From Actinomycetes bacterium (GTDB taxonomy: Bacteria; Actinomycetota; Actinomycetes; Actinomycetales; Cellulomonadaceae): DNA of 24,105 nt. This document shows, one piece after another, positions 7,598 through 16,592 of this stretch. The stretch is from the NCBI GenBank assembly GCA_021793115.1, contig JAJYTJ010000046.1:1-24105 (forward strand), written 5' to 3'. How positions within the stretch are numbered: position 1 is the stretch's first letter; every line of letters begins with the position of its first letter. The translations under genes and the position numbers were made by a program. The notes under the pieces are model-generated. The model was given only the letters and a program-made list of their open reading frames with translations, ran no database searches and was not told the origin of the DNA.

Positions 7598-8611
7598 GTG
7601 CCGGAACCGCAGCCGTGGCTGGTCGTCCGCGCCGAGAAGGGCGCGGTCTTCGTCGTGCCCGGCGCGGGCGCGGGCGACGACGAGCCGGTGCGTGTCCCGC
7701 TGGCGCGCGACGGTCTGGCCCCCGGCGACGAGGACCGGGTGGTCCCGACGGTCGGCGACGTCGTCGAGATCGCCGGCGACGCGATCGCGCGCGTGCTGCC
7801 CCGGCGCAGCCTGCTGGTCCGCGACACCGCGGGCCGCACGTCGCAGACGCAGGTGCTGGCCGCGAACGTGGACGTGGTGCTCGTCGTGGAGCACCTCGAC
7901 CCCGAGCCGGACCTCGGCCGCATCGAACGGCTCCTCACGCTCGCGTGGCGATCCGGCGCGACGCCGGTCGTCGTGCTGACGAAGGCGGACCTCGTGCCCG
8001 ACGCCGAGGTGCTCGCCGCCGACGTCGCGGCGGTGGCGATCGGGGTCACGGTGCACACCGTCAGCGTGCCGCGCGACGAGGGCCTCGACGGGCTGCGGGG
8101 CCTGCTCGGGCCGGGTATGACGCTCGTGATGGTCGGCCCGTCGGGCGCCGGCAAGTCCACGCTGGCGAACGCGCTGGCCGGCCGGGACGTCGCGACCACC
8201 GGCGAGCGACGGCACGACGGCCGGGGTCGGCACACGACCACGCATCGCGAGCTCATCCGCCTCGCGGACGGCGCGCTCCTCATCGACACGCCGGGCGTGC
8301 GCTCCGTCGGGCTGGTCGCCGACGACGACGCGCTCGACCAGGCGTTCGTCGACGTCGCCGCGCTTGCGGCGCGGTGCCGCTTCGCGGACTGCCGGCACGG
8401 CACGGAGCCCGGCTGCGCGGTGCAGGAGGCGCTCGAGTCGGGCGAGCTGCCGCAGCGGCGCTACGCCAGCTGGCGCACGCTGCAGCGCGAGGCGCGGTTC
8501 CAGGCGCTCCGCGCCGACCTCGGCGCGGCTGCCGCCGAGAAGGCGCGCTGGAAGCAGATCGCCCAGGCGAAGCGGCAGGTGTACCGCGGCGCGGGCGGGC
8601 CGCGCCACTGA
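7598..8611 (+). CDS. rsgA: RsgA-like circularly permuted ribosome-assembly GTPase
   Basis: RsgA GTPases bind the 30S subunit late in its maturation and release assembly factors. This 337-residue protein has the permuted order: an N-terminal OB-like part with RRSLLVR (about residues 1-85), G4 motif TKAD (128-131), P-loop GPSGAGKST (180-188), switch segment GRHTTTHREL (210-219), G3 DTPG (230-233), and the C-terminal zinc site C260-x4-C265-x-H267-x5-C273, all intact. The OB part is divergent, so this may be the second, non-canonical RsgA paralogue some bacteria carry; the symbol is therefore tentative. It is transcribed alone from a leaderless promoter and ends 30 bases from the convergent HNH gene. 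Confidence 0.88.
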   Translation: MPEPQPWLVVRAEKGAVFVVPGAGAGDDEPVRVPLARDGLAPGDEDRVVPTVGDVVEIAGDAIARVLPRRSLLVRDTAGRTSQTQVLAANVDVVLVVEHLDPEPDLGRIERLLTLAWRSGATPVVVLTKADLVPDAEVLAADVAAVAIGVTVHTVSVPRDEGLDGLRGLLGPGMTLVMVGPSGAGKSTLANALAGRDVATTGERRHDGRGRHTTTHRELIRLADGALLIDTPGVRSVGLVADDDALDQAFVDVAALAARCRFADCRHGTEPGCAVQEALESGELPQRRYASWRTLQREARFQALRADLGAAAAEKARWKQIAQAKRQVYRGAGGPRH

Positions 8612-8641
8612 GCGGCACGAGCTGCCCATCGGCGGCCGGGC

Positions 8642-10177
8642 CTAGAACGGCGGTACGTCCGGATATCCGGAGGGAGCAGCCCTGGCCGGGGCCTCCGGCG
8701 TTGCTGCAGGCGGCGGTGACGGCAGTCTCGGCCAGGTCTCCTCCGGTCGGGTCCAGTACGTGAGGCCGACGGGTGAGCGCCAGCGGACCGAGCCGTCCGG
8801 CTCCCGGACGGGCTGCCAGCCCGCCTCGTGCTTGAGGCGGTGGTGCTTGCGGCACAGGCACTGCAGGTTGCAGGCCTCGGTGGCACCGCCGTCCGCCCAG
8901 GCCCGGACGTGGTCGACGTCGCAGCGCCGGGCGGCGCGTCGGCAGCCGGGGAAGCGGCACGTGACGTCGCGCGCCTGCACCGCGCGGCGGAGGTCCTCCG
9001 GGAGCCGGTACCGGTCCCGACCCACGGACAGCACGGCGCCCGTCTCGGGATGCGTCAGCACCCGCAGGAACGACGGCGCGTCGGCCGCCAGCAGCCTGGC
9101 CGTCTCGAGGTCGATCGGTCCGACACCCTCGAGCGTGGCCGGCTCGTCCGATCGGCCCAGGAGGCTCAGCACGGGCACGGTGAGCACCACCTCGGCGCGC
9201 ACCCCGGCCACCCACGCGGGCAGGCCGCAGGCGTCGCGACCCGCGATGGAGGACCGCAGGGGCTCGTCGGGCGCCGGGCCCGGTTCGGGCGGCTCGCCGA
9301 GGCCGGCGTCCCGGGCAGGCGTCGTCGCGCCCACGGCGCCGGGAACCAGGAGCAGGTCGACGAGGACGTCGGCGCGGACCTGCTGGCGGTTGCGGGCCTC
9401 GTCGGGGCCCTCGACCGCGGCGGCGACCTGGTCCAGGCGGGCGTCGATCGCCCTCGCCTGGGCGGCCGGGATGAGCGCCGTCAGCCAGCACAGGTCGTCG
9501 TCCGCCGGGCTGACGTCGACGCGCCGGTCGGCCAGGTTGGCCCGGCGCTGCTCGTCGCTGCGCGGCACGTGGCGCTCGCGCCAGCCGCGGGCGCAGGCGC
9601 GCAGCTGCGGGGCCGTCATCCGCTCCGCCCGGTCCGCCAGGAACTGGTCGGCGCGGGCCAGGACCTCAGCATCCGCCACGGCTCGGAAGACGTCCAGCAC
9701 GACGTCGACGTGCCAGGCGGAGACGCCGCCCCGGCGGTGCGCTTCGGACAGCCGCGGCAGCGCCTCGAGCCGCGTGAGACGGGCCAGGCGTCGTGCCAGC
9801 GTGGCCTCGGGAAGCCTCAGCGCCACCGCCAGCTCGGCCAGCATGCCGCGCGCGCCCCAGCGGCGCCGGTCGCGCTCGTCGCGGTCCCCCGATCGGCGCG
9901 CCAGCTCGGCCGCACCCCACAGGTAGCAGGTGACCAGCCGCGCATCGGCGCGCGCCTGCGCGGCGGTCGCGGTCCGGGTGTCGAACGCCACCTGGGCCAC
10001 CTCGCCGAGCAACGGGTCGCACCACTCGTCGACGACGAGGTCGCCGAAGCGCGTCAGCAGCGCTGTCACCGCGGTGCCGTCCGCGGCGGCGACCGCAGGC
10101 GGCGCCGGGACCGGCGCGCCGGTGGGCAGCGGGACACCCGTGACGTCCCACCCGGACCCGACCAGCACCTCCCGCAT
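8642..10177 (-). CDS. DUF222 / 13E12-type protein with C-terminal HNH nuclease domain
   Basis: A 511-residue protein of the DUF222-HNH (13E12 repeat) type that is multicopy in many actinobacteria. The long alpha-helical DUF222 region runs to about residue 370 and includes GPIDLETARLLAADAPSF. The HNH domain near residues 415-465 has the zinc Cys pairs in CRFPGCRRAA and LCRKHH plus the catalytic DVDHVRAWADGG, so the nuclease site looks intact. The tail is Pro/Ala-rich. The ATG at 10177 has GGAG about seven bases upstream. The biological role of the family is unknown. These genes are often duplicated, and this copy sits alone between core genes, so insertion here is possible, but no flanking repeats or compositional break mark it as mobile. 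Confidence 0.88.
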   Translation of the reverse strand: MREVLVGSGWDVTGVPLPTGAPVPAPPAVAAADGTAVTALLTRFGDLVVDEWCDPLLGEVAQVAFDTRTATAAQARADARLVTCYLWGAAELARRSGDRDERDRRRWGARGMLAELAVALRLPEATLARRLARLTRLEALPRLSEAHRRGGVSAWHVDVVLDVFRAVADAEVLARADQFLADRAERMTAPQLRACARGWRERHVPRSDEQRRANLADRRVDVSPADDDLCWLTALIPAAQARAIDARLDQVAAAVEGPDEARNRQQVRADVLVDLLLVPGAVGATTPARDAGLGEPPEPGPAPDEPLRSSIAGRDACGLPAWVAGVRAEVVLTVPVLSLLGRSDEPATLEGVGPIDLETARLLAADAPSFLRVLTHPETGAVLSVGRDRYRLPEDLRRAVQARDVTCRFPGCRRAARRCDVDHVRAWADGGATEACNLQCLCRKHHRLKHEAGWQPVREPDGSVRWRSPVGLTYWTRPEETWPRLPSPPPAATPEAPARAAPSGYPDVPPF

Positions 10178-10231
10178 GCCCCAACTCCACCACCGACCAC
10201 TGACATCGCCGCAGGTCGTGCCGGCAGCCCA

Positions 10232-10248
10232 GCCACCGCGAGGGTGGC
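10232..10248 (-). terminator. Hairpin between two minus-strand genes
   Basis: GCCACC (10232-10237) pairs perfectly with GGTGGC (10243-10248) around a five-base loop, upstream of the HNH gene and downstream of the stop at 10331. It has no T-run. It may end transcription of the upstream gene or shape the HNH leader. Confidence 0.3.
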
Positions 10249-10277
10249 GGCGGCGCGGCCTGAGCGCGTGGCCGCAC

Positions 10278-10349
10278 GCCGCTCCTGGTGGCGGCCGAGC
10301 CCCGGCGCCCCTTGCCGCTCGTGGTGGCGGTCAGGCGCCGGCGCCCCCG
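10278..10349. repeat. Imperfect 36-bp tandem duplication
   Basis: Positions 10278-10313 and 10314-10349 match at 29 of 36 bases; both begin GCCGCTC and share TGGTGGCGG and CGGCGCCCC. The second copy overlaps the stop codon and last codons of the gene ending at 10331, and the first is non-coding, so the 3' end of that gene may have been partly duplicated. Confidence 0.5.
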
Positions 10350-11158
10350 CGCCGTTCCTGCTCCTGCCTCCGGCGTGGTTCGGCGTCGTCGCCGGGCGCC
10401 TCGGCGCCGCGCGCCTCGGCGCCGTCCAGGCGCGCCGACGCGGCGCTCATCGCGCGGCGGGCGAGCCGGTCGACCTCGCGGAGCGCGGCCGAGCGCTGGT
10501 CCGACTGCCAGAGGTTGACCGCGCCGCCCTCGTCCTGCGCGGCCAGCTCGACGATGGCGCGCAGGCGCGCGGCCTGCTGGAGCACGCGAACGCGCTGGGG
10601 CGATCCGGCGAGCTCGCGGGGGAGCCGTGCCGTCGGCAGCGCGCCGTCGCGGATGGTGACGATGCGCTCGGCCGCGTCGGGCCGCCAGCGGGCCACGTCG
10701 AGCTGCACCAGCGCCTGCGTCGCGAGGACGAGGCCCTCGCGCAGACCGCGCTCGGCGTCGTCCAACGACCCGACCGCCGCCTGGAACGCGGTGCGCCAGT
10801 CCTCGACCTCGTGCGTGTGCCACACCACGGTGGCACCCGGCTCCAGCACGGACCCGAACCGGTGGATCTCCGGGACGATCGCCAGGTCCGTGCCCGCCGC
10901 GTCGTCGTGGACCAGGACGCACTCGCCGGCCGCCACGGCGTCGCGGGGACCCACGAGCGGGTCGCCCGGGGCGGGCAGCACGGCGGTGACCGCGCCGCGG
11001 CCCCCCAGGCCGGCCAGGAGCGCCCCGAGGCCGTCGTAGCGCCCACCCGCGACGCCGTGCGGCTCGTCGTCGCCGACGACGCGTGCGACGTCCGGGGCGC
11101 CGCCCTGCAGCCACAGGGCGAGGATCACCGAGCGCGGCAGGTCGAGAGAGGCGGGCAC
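10331..11158 (-). CDS. Conserved hypothetical protein (275 aa), function unknown
   Basis: I do not recognise a named domain. The protein is soluble and mixed alpha/beta: an N-terminal LDLPRSVILALWL segment, a motif GGRYDGLGALLAGL, a middle block VPEIHRFGSVLEPGATVVWHTHEVEDW, a helical segment with QALVQLDVARWRPDAAERI, and a disordered Arg/Glu-rich tail. It resembles uncharacterised actinobacterial proteins in my memory, but I cannot name the family. The start is set at GTG 11158 because TACCGT lies seven bases upstream, the leaderless pattern of this window; in-frame GTGs at 11167 and 11179 are alternatives. The SD-like GGAGG is only two bases from 11158, too close to act as a ribosome site. 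It lies 57 bases downstream of parC on the same strand. Confidence 0.7.
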   Translation of the reverse strand: MPASLDLPRSVILALWLQGGAPDVARVVGDDEPHGVAGGRYDGLGALLAGLGGRGAVTAVLPAPGDPLVGPRDAVAAGECVLVHDDAAGTDLAIVPEIHRFGSVLEPGATVVWHTHEVEDWRTAFQAAVGSLDDAERGLREGLVLATQALVQLDVARWRPDAAERIVTIRDGALPTARLPRELAGSPQRVRVLQQAARLRAIVELAAQDEGGAVNLWQSDQRSAALREVDRLARRAMSAASARLDGAEARGAEAPGDDAEPRRRQEQERRGGAGA

Positions 11159-11165
11159 GCCCTCC

Positions 11166-11171
11166 ACGGTA
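11166..11171 (-). promoter_or_regulatory. Predicted -10 box of a leaderless promoter for the hypothetical gene
   Basis: On the minus strand TACCGT precedes the GTG at 11158 by seven bases. It supports 11158 rather than 11179 as the start, because 11179 would lie upstream of the -10 box. Confidence 0.45.
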
Positions 11172-11215
11172 CGTGGCACGCCGCGAGGGGAGCGAACACG
11201 GGTCCGCGGGGCGTG

Positions 11216-13684
11216 TCAGCCGACCGCGTGCACCGGGGCCGGCAGCGGCGCGCCCGACATGTCCCGTCGCTGGTCCACCTCGGGGAGCGCGATCGCCTGG
11301 CCGCCGGACCCGACGGCACGCGCGGGGGCGGGTCCCACCCAGGCGAGGATCACCGCGTCCTCGCCCCTGAGGAAGCGGTGCGCCCGCACCCCGCCGGTGG
11401 CCCGGCCCTTGCCCGGGTAGGCCGCCAGCGGCGTCACCTTCGCGGTCCCCGCCTGGGTCCCGGGCAGCGCCGACGACGAGCCCGCGACGGTGACGACGAG
11501 CGCGTCGTCCGCCGCGTGCGGCACCACGTGGAAGGCCACCACGGACGCCCCCGGCGCCAGCTTGATCCCTGCCATGCCGCCGGCGGGCCGGCCCTGCGGC
11601 CGCACCGACGCGGCGGGGAAGTGGAGCAGCGAGGCGTCGGACGCGACGAAGACCAGCTCGTCGTCGTCGCCCGCCGCCGCGGCGCCCACCACCTCGTCGC
11701 CGTCCCGCAGCGCGACCACCTCCCAGGCGTCCCGGTTGCCGGGCACGTCCCCGGGGGTGACCCGCTTGACCGTGCCCTGCGCCGTGCCGAGCGCGAGCGG
11801 GGGAGCCGCCGGGTCGAGCGACGCCAGGGCGACGGCGCGCTCGCCGCGCTCGAGCTGCACCACCTCGCCCACGGGCACGCCGCCGGACAGGGACGGCGCG
11901 CCGTCGGTGGGCGGCAGCCCCGGCAGGTCGAGCACGGAGAGCCGCAGCACGCGGCCGCGCGACGTCACCAGGCCCACGTCCGCGCGCGCACTGGTCGCCA
12001 CGGCCCCCGCCAGCGCGTCGTGCCGGTGCCGGGCGCCGTCGCGCACCACCGGCTCGTCGGACGCCGTGCGCGCGAGCAGCCCGGTCGCCGACAGCAGCAC
12101 GTGGCACGGCGTGTCGGCGATCTCCAGCGGGGTCGCGGCGGCGCCCGAGCGCGTCGGGGCGGCCGCCGCGGTGGCCGTGCCGCCCGCCGACTCCAGGAGG
12201 ATGGTGCGGCGCGGCGTGCCGTAGGCGGCCGCCACCTGGGCCATCTCCTCGGAGACCGTGGTACGCAGCAGGTGGTCGTCGGCCAGCAGCGCCTCGAGCG
12301 AGGCGATCTCGGCGAGCAGCTCGGCCTGCTCGCGCTCGAGCTCGAGCTTGGAGAACCGCGTGAGGCGCCGCAGCCGCAGCTCGAGGATGTACTCGGCCTG
12401 CACCTGCGACAGGTCGAACACCTGCATGAGGCGCGTCCGGGCGCCCTCGGCGTCGTCCGACGCGCGGATGACCTGGATCACCTCGTCGATGTCCAGGATC
12501 GCGACGAGCAGGCCCTCGACGAGGTGCAGGCGCTCGCGGCGCCGCGCGAGCCGGAACGCCGAGCGTCGTCGCACCACGGTGAGCCGGTGCTCCACCCACA
12601 CCGCCAGCAGCTCGCGCAGGCCCAGCGTGCGCGGCTGGCCGTCGACGAGAGCGACGTTGTTCATCGCGAAGGAGTCCTCGAGCGGCGTCGTCCGGTACAG
12701 CTGCTCGAGCACCGCCTCGGGGTCGAACCCCGACTTCACCTCGACGATGATCCGCAGGCCGTGCGTGCCGTCCGTGAGGTCCACCGCGTCGGAGATCCCC
12801 GAGATCTTCTTCGTCTTGACGCCCTCGGAGATCTTCTCGATGACCTTCTCGGGTCCGACGCCGAAGGGCAGCTCGGTGATGACGATGCCCTTGCGCTTGG
12901 CGGTGACGTTCTCGATCCGCGAGGTCGCGCGGGTGCGGAACTGGCCGCGTCCGGTGCGGTAGGCGTCGCGCACGCCCTCGAGCCCGACGATCTTGCCGCC
13001 GCCCGGCAGGTCCGGCCCGGGGACGAACCGCATGAGGTCCTCGAGCGTCGCGTCCGGGTGCATGACGAGGTGGCGCGCGGCCGAGACGACCTCGACGAGG
13101 TTGTGCGGCGCCATGTTGGTCGCCATGCCCACGGCGATGCCGGACGCCCCGTTGACCAGCAGGTTCGGGATCGCCGCGGGCAGCACCGACGGCTGCATGA
13201 GCTTGTTGTCGTAGTTCGGCACCAGGTCGACGACGTCCTCGTCGACCCCCTGCGTCATCGCCATCGCCGCGGGGGCCAGCCGCGCCTCGGTGTAGCGCGA
13301 AGCCGCCGGCCCCGCGTCGAGCGAGCCGAAGTTGCCGTGCCCGTCGACGAGCGGCAGTCGCAGCGAGAACGGCTGGGCGAGCCGCACCATGGCGTCGTAG
13401 ATCGCGGAGTCGCCGTGCGGGTGGAGCTTGCCCATGACGTCGCCGACGACGCGCGCGCTCTTGACGTAGCCGCGGTCGGGGCGCAGCCCCATCTCACCCA
13501 TCTGGAACAGGATCCGGCGCTGCACGGGCTTGAGCCCGTCCCGGGCGTCGGGCAGCGCCCGCGCGTAGATGACCGAGTACGCGTACTCGAGGTACGACCC
13601 CTCCATCTCCGACGTGACGTCGATGTCGACGATCTTCTCGACGAGGTCGTCGGGCGGGAGGGAAGGGCTGGGGCGGCGCGCCAT
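11216..13684 (-). CDS. parC: Type IIA DNA topoisomerase subunit A (topoisomerase IV-like)
   Basis: An 822-residue DNA breakage/reunion subunit that, with an ATPase partner (ParE/GyrB type, not in the window), relaxes or decatenates DNA. The N-terminal winged helix has [10 protein letters not shown] and [13 protein letters not shown]. Catalytic tyrosine Y131 lies in [10 protein letters not shown], the [14 protein letters not shown] tower block follows, and a beta-pinwheel C-terminal domain starts near residue 500. The pinwheel has [10 protein letters not shown] where gyrase would carry a GyrA-box (QRRGGKG), and the gene stands apart from any gyrB, so topoisomerase IV is favoured over gyrase. 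At the quinolone-contact positions it has S93 and D97, matching E. coli GyrA Ser83/Asp87. The ATG has AGGAG about ten bases upstream. Confidence 0.9.
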   Translation of the reverse strand: MARRPSPSLPPDDLVEKIVDIDVTSEMEGSYLEYAYSVIYARALPDARDGLKPVQRRILFQMGEMGLRPDRGYVKSARVVGDVMGKLHPHGDSAIYDAMVRLAQPFSLRLPLVDGHGNFGSLDAGPAASRYTEARLAPAAMAMTQGVDEDVVDLVPNYDNKLMQPSVLPAAIPNLLVNGASGIAVGMATNMAPHNLVEVVSAARHLVMHPDATLEDLMRFVPGPDLPGGGKIVGLEGVRDAYRTGRGQFRTRATSRIENVTAKRKGIVITELPFGVGPEKVIEKISEGVKTKKISGISDAVDLTDGTHGLRIIVEVKSGFDPEAVLEQLYRTTPLEDSFAMNNVALVDGQPRTLGLRELLAVWVEHRLTVVRRRSAFRLARRRERLHLVEGLLVAILDIDEVIQVIRASDDAEGARTRLMQVFDLSQVQAEYILELRLRRLTRFSKLELEREQAELLAEIASLEALLADDHLLRTTVSEEMAQVAAAYGTPRRTILLESAGGTATAAAAPTRSGAAATPLEIADTPCHVLLSATGLLARTASDEPVVRDGARHRHDALAGAVATSARADVGLVTSRGRVLRLSVLDLPGLPPTDGAPSLSGGVPVGEVVQLERGERAVALASLDPAAPPLALGTAQGTVKRVTPGDVPGNRDAWEVVALRDGDEVVGAAAAGDDDELVFVASDASLLHFPAASVRPQGRPAGGMAGIKLAPGASVVAFHVVPHAADDALVVTVAGSSSALPGTQAGTAKVTPLAAYPGKGRATGGVRAHRFLRGEDAVILAWVGPAPARAVGSGGQAIALPEVDQRRDMSGAPLPAPVHAVG

Positions 13685-13773
13685 GCGGGCGGGACTCCTG
13701 GGGTGGGGCGACGTGACCGGGCCATTGTCCCCGGCTCGGCCGTGGCCCCGGCGACGGCGCGCGGCCGGGGCTC

Positions 13774-13779
13774 TAGCCT
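13774..13779 (+). promoter_or_regulatory. Predicted -10 box of a leaderless promoter for the Pat-like gene
   Basis: TAGCCT followed by six bases and the ATG at 13786. It lies in a 101-bp divergent region with parC, whose start is leadered instead. Confidence 0.5.
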
Positions 13780-13785
13780 GTCGGC

Positions 13786-16533
13786 ATGGTCGAGCCCACC
13801 GGGGCCGGCGCTCCGGCCGCCCCCGGGTACCCCGCGGCGTGGGAGGCCGACGTGGTGCTCCACGACGGCACGACGACGCGCGTGCGGCCCATCCGCGCCT
13901 CGGACGCGGACGCGCTGCAGGCGTTCCACGTGGCGCAGTCGGAGCGCTCGACGTACCTGCGCTTCTTCCACCAGGTCGACCGCCTGCCGCCGCGCGACCT
14001 GGAGCACCTCGTCGCCGTCGACCAACGGGACCGGGTGGCGCTCGTCGCCGTCGCGGGGACCGCGGAGCGGATCATCGGCGTGGCGCGGTTCGACCGCGTC
14101 GACGGCGACACCGCCGAGGTGGCGTTCAACGTCGCCGACGCACACCAGGGCAAGGGGCTGGGCTCGGTGCTGCTCGAGCACCTGGCGGCCGCGGCGCGCG
14201 AGCGGGGGGTCCGTCGGTTCGTCGCGGAGGTGCTGCCCGCCAACGGCCGGATGCTCGGGGTGTTCCGCGACGCGGGCTACGAGGTGCACCAGCGCACCGA
14301 GGAGGGTGTCGTCGCGGTGTCGTTCGACATCGACCCGACCGACCGCTCGGTCGAGGTGATGGCCGACCGGGAGCACACGGCCGAGGCCCGGTCGATGCGC
14401 GCGCTCTTCGAGGCCCGGTCGGTGCTCGTCGTCGGCCCCGGTGCGGACGGCCGGCCCCTGCACGCGGCGATGGTGCGGCGCGTGTGCCGGTCGCTGGCGG
14501 CGGAGGCCGTCGCGGGCGGGGTGGCGGTCCACACCGTGGGGCTCGACGGCGACGACGTGCCGGGCGTGCTCGTGTGGGACGAGCCGGCGGACGTGCCCGG
14601 GCCGGTCGACGTCGCGGTGCTGGCGGGCGAGGCCGAGGAGGTCGTGTCCCTCGTCGGCTCGCTCGGTGCGCTGGGCGTGCGCACGGTCGTGGTGCTCTCC
14701 GGCGGGTTCGCCGAGGAGGGGCCGGTCGGCCTGGAGCGGCAGCGGCGCCTGCTGCGCGCCGCGCACGGCGCGGGCATGCGGCTCGTCGGGCCCTCGTCGT
14801 ACGGCGTGGTCGCCACCGGGCCGGACCACGTGCTCGACCTCTCGCTCGCCGAACGCGTGCCCGCGCGCGGGCCGGTCGGGCTCTTCTGCCAGTCCGCACC
14901 CTTCGCGCTCCCGCTCCTGGCGGCGCTCGAGCGGCGCGGGCTGGGGCTGTCCCAGTTCGTGTCCGCCGGCCATCGCGCGGACGTCTCGGGCAACGACCTC
15001 ATGCAGTTCTGGGCGGACGACGAGCGCACGGCGGCGGTCGGGCTCTACATGGAGTCGATCGGCAACCCTCGCAAGTTCTCCCGCGTGGCCCGGCGCCTCG
15101 CGGCCCGCAAGCCGGTGGTCGTCGTCACCGCGGGCGGCGGGACCGGGGCAGTGGTGCCGCCCGGGCACGCCGTGCGCGCGACCCGCGCCCCCGGCCGGGC
15201 GTTCGCGGAGGTGCTGCGCCAGTCGGGCGTGGTCCGCGTGGAGAACACCCACCAGCTGCTCGACGTGCTCCAGCTGGTGACGAGCCAGCCGCTGCCCGTG
15301 GGCCGGCACGTGGCGATCCTCTCGTCGTCGCAGTCGGTGGGCACGCTCGTCGCGGCGCTGCTGCGCGCGCAGGGGCTGGAGACGGACGTCCTGGAGGTGG
15401 TCGCCGAGGACGCGCCCGCGACGCGGCTGCGACAGGCCGTCGCCGCGGTGTACCAGGCGCCGGGGGTGGGCGCGGTGGTGGCCGTGAGCACGCCCGTGCT
15501 GGGAGGCACCGACCGGGCCGTCGCGCACGCCGTCGCCGCGGCCGCGGCGGCCACCGGGCGGCCGACGGTCGCGGTGATGACGGGCCTGCACGGTCTGACG
15601 CCGGAGCTGACCGCGCCCGACGCCACGGGCGTCGACCGGACCGTGCCCGCGTACTCGACCCCGGCGGACGCGGCACTCGCGCTGGGCCACACGGTCGGCT
15701 ACGCCGTGTGGCGGGCGGCGGACCGGGGGCGCCCGCTCCACCCCGCGGACGTGGACCTGCGGGCGGCGCGGCGCCTCGCGGAGGCCCGGCTGGGCTCGGT
15801 CGAGCCGGCCGAGCCGGCCGAACCCGTCGAGCCGGCCGAACCCGTCGAGCTCGACGCCGCGGCGACCGCGGCGCTGCTGGCCACGGTCGGCATCGCTGTG
15901 CTGCCGTCGTCGGACGTCCACGACGCCGACGAGGCGGCGGCGGCCGCGGCGGCGCTCGGCTACCCCGTGGCGCTCAAGACGACCGCACCTGCGCTGCGCC
16001 ACCGGGCCGACCTGGGTGGTGTGCGGCTCGACGTGGCCGACGAGGAGGGCCTGCGCGCCGCCGTGGCTCAGGTGCTCGCGGCGGCGGTCGGGTACGACCC
16101 GGGCCCGGGGACGGCACCGTTGCAGGTGCAGACGATGGCCGAGAAGGGCGTCGCGTGCGTGCTCCGCTCGAGCGAGGACCCGCTGTTCGGTCCGGTCCTC
16201 GCGTTCGGCCTCGGGGGCGATGCGACCGACCTGCTCGACGACGTCGCATACGGCGTGCCGCCCCTCACCGACGCCGACGTGGCGGCGCTCGTGCGCGAGC
16301 CCCGGGCCGCGGTGCGGCTCGTCGGCTACCGCGGCCTGCCCGCGGCGGACGTGCCCGCGCTGGAACGGCTCGTCGCCCGGGTCGCCGTGCTCGCCGACGG
16401 CCTGCCGGAGCTCCGCTCGCTCGAGCTCAATCCCGTGGTGGTCGCGGCCGGCGGCGTCGCCGTGCTGGGGGCGCGTGCGACGCTGGCGCCCGCGGACCGT
16501 GCCGACGCGACGCGCCGGCTGTCGCGCACGTGA
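13786..16533 (+). CDS. Pat-like protein lysine acyltransferase: N-terminal GNAT fused to NDP-forming acyl-CoA synthetase-like domains
   Basis: A 915-residue fusion. The GNAT domain (about residues 20-185) carries the acetyl-CoA motif QGKGLG (121-126). Next are a CoA-binding Rossmann-like domain (about 203-330), flavodoxin-like ligase domains (about 340-600) and a C-terminal ATP-grasp domain (about 690-905; [22 protein letters not shown] and SLELNPVVV). Streptomyces lividans PatA, which acetylates acyl-CoA synthetases, has the same N-terminal GNAT order, whereas Salmonella Pat carries GNAT last; control of acyl-CoA synthetases is therefore the likely role. The SHTG-type phosphohistidine loop of active ligases is replaced by PPGHAVRAT around H461, so ligase activity may be lost. 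An EPAEPV repeat linker (from residue 673) precedes the ATP-grasp domain. Confidence 0.85.
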   Translation: MVEPTGAGAPAAPGYPAAWEADVVLHDGTTTRVRPIRASDADALQAFHVAQSERSTYLRFFHQVDRLPPRDLEHLVAVDQRDRVALVAVAGTAERIIGVARFDRVDGDTAEVAFNVADAHQGKGLGSVLLEHLAAAARERGVRRFVAEVLPANGRMLGVFRDAGYEVHQRTEEGVVAVSFDIDPTDRSVEVMADREHTAEARSMRALFEARSVLVVGPGADGRPLHAAMVRRVCRSLAAEAVAGGVAVHTVGLDGDDVPGVLVWDEPADVPGPVDVAVLAGEAEEVVSLVGSLGALGVRTVVVLSGGFAEEGPVGLERQRRLLRAAHGAGMRLVGPSSYGVVATGPDHVLDLSLAERVPARGPVGLFCQSAPFALPLLAALERRGLGLSQFVSAGHRADVSGNDLMQFWADDERTAAVGLYMESIGNPRKFSRVARRLAARKPVVVVTAGGGTGAVVPPGHAVRATRAPGRAFAEVLRQSGVVRVENTHQLLDVLQLVTSQPLPVGRHVAILSSSQSVGTLVAALLRAQGLETDVLEVVAEDAPATRLRQAVAAVYQAPGVGAVVAVSTPVLGGTDRAVAHAVAAAAAATGRPTVAVMTGLHGLTPELTAPDATGVDRTVPAYSTPADAALALGHTVGYAVWRAADRGRPLHPADVDLRAARRLAEARLGSVEPAEPAEPVEPAEPVELDAAATAALLATVGIAVLPSSDVHDADEAAAAAAALGYPVALKTTAPALRHRADLGGVRLDVADEEGLRAAVAQVLAAAVGYDPGPGTAPLQVQTMAEKGVACVLRSSEDPLFGPVLAFGLGGDATDLLDDVAYGVPPLTDADVAALVREPRAAVRLVGYRGLPAADVPALERLVARVAVLADGLPELRSLELNPVVVAAGGVAVLGARATLAPADRADATRRLSRT
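15802..15849 (+). repeat. In-frame 18-bp tandem repeat coding an E-P-A/V linker
   Basis: GAGCCGGCCGAACCCGTC is perfectly duplicated at 15811-15828 and 15829-15846, preceded by a half copy (GAGCCGGCC, 15802-15810) and followed by GAG. It encodes Glu-Pro-Ala/Val triplets between the ligase-like and ATP-grasp domains of the Pat-like protein. Length variation between strains is likely by slippage. Confidence 0.8.
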
Positions 16534-16592
16534 GCCCGGGCGGCCGGGAGACGCCGGCACCGGCGGGACGGGCCGGATGGGAGGATGGACGG

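Noticed and set aside
8642..10349. Mobile element carrying the HNH gene
   Set aside because: No terminal inverted repeats, target duplications, transposase or intron structure are visible, and base composition matches the neighbours.
8828..14359. An uninterrupted plus-strand reading frame of over 1800 codons
   Set aside because: It runs antisense to the HNH, hypothetical and parC genes. The translation is Arg/Gly/His/Asp-rich without domains, as expected when stops are rare at this GC content; the minus-strand proteins show clear families.
16552..16565. Small hairpin after the Pat-like gene (CGCCG/CGGCG)
   Set aside because: Only five pairs in sequence that is almost all G and C, and the downstream gene is on the same strand; not distinguishable from chance.
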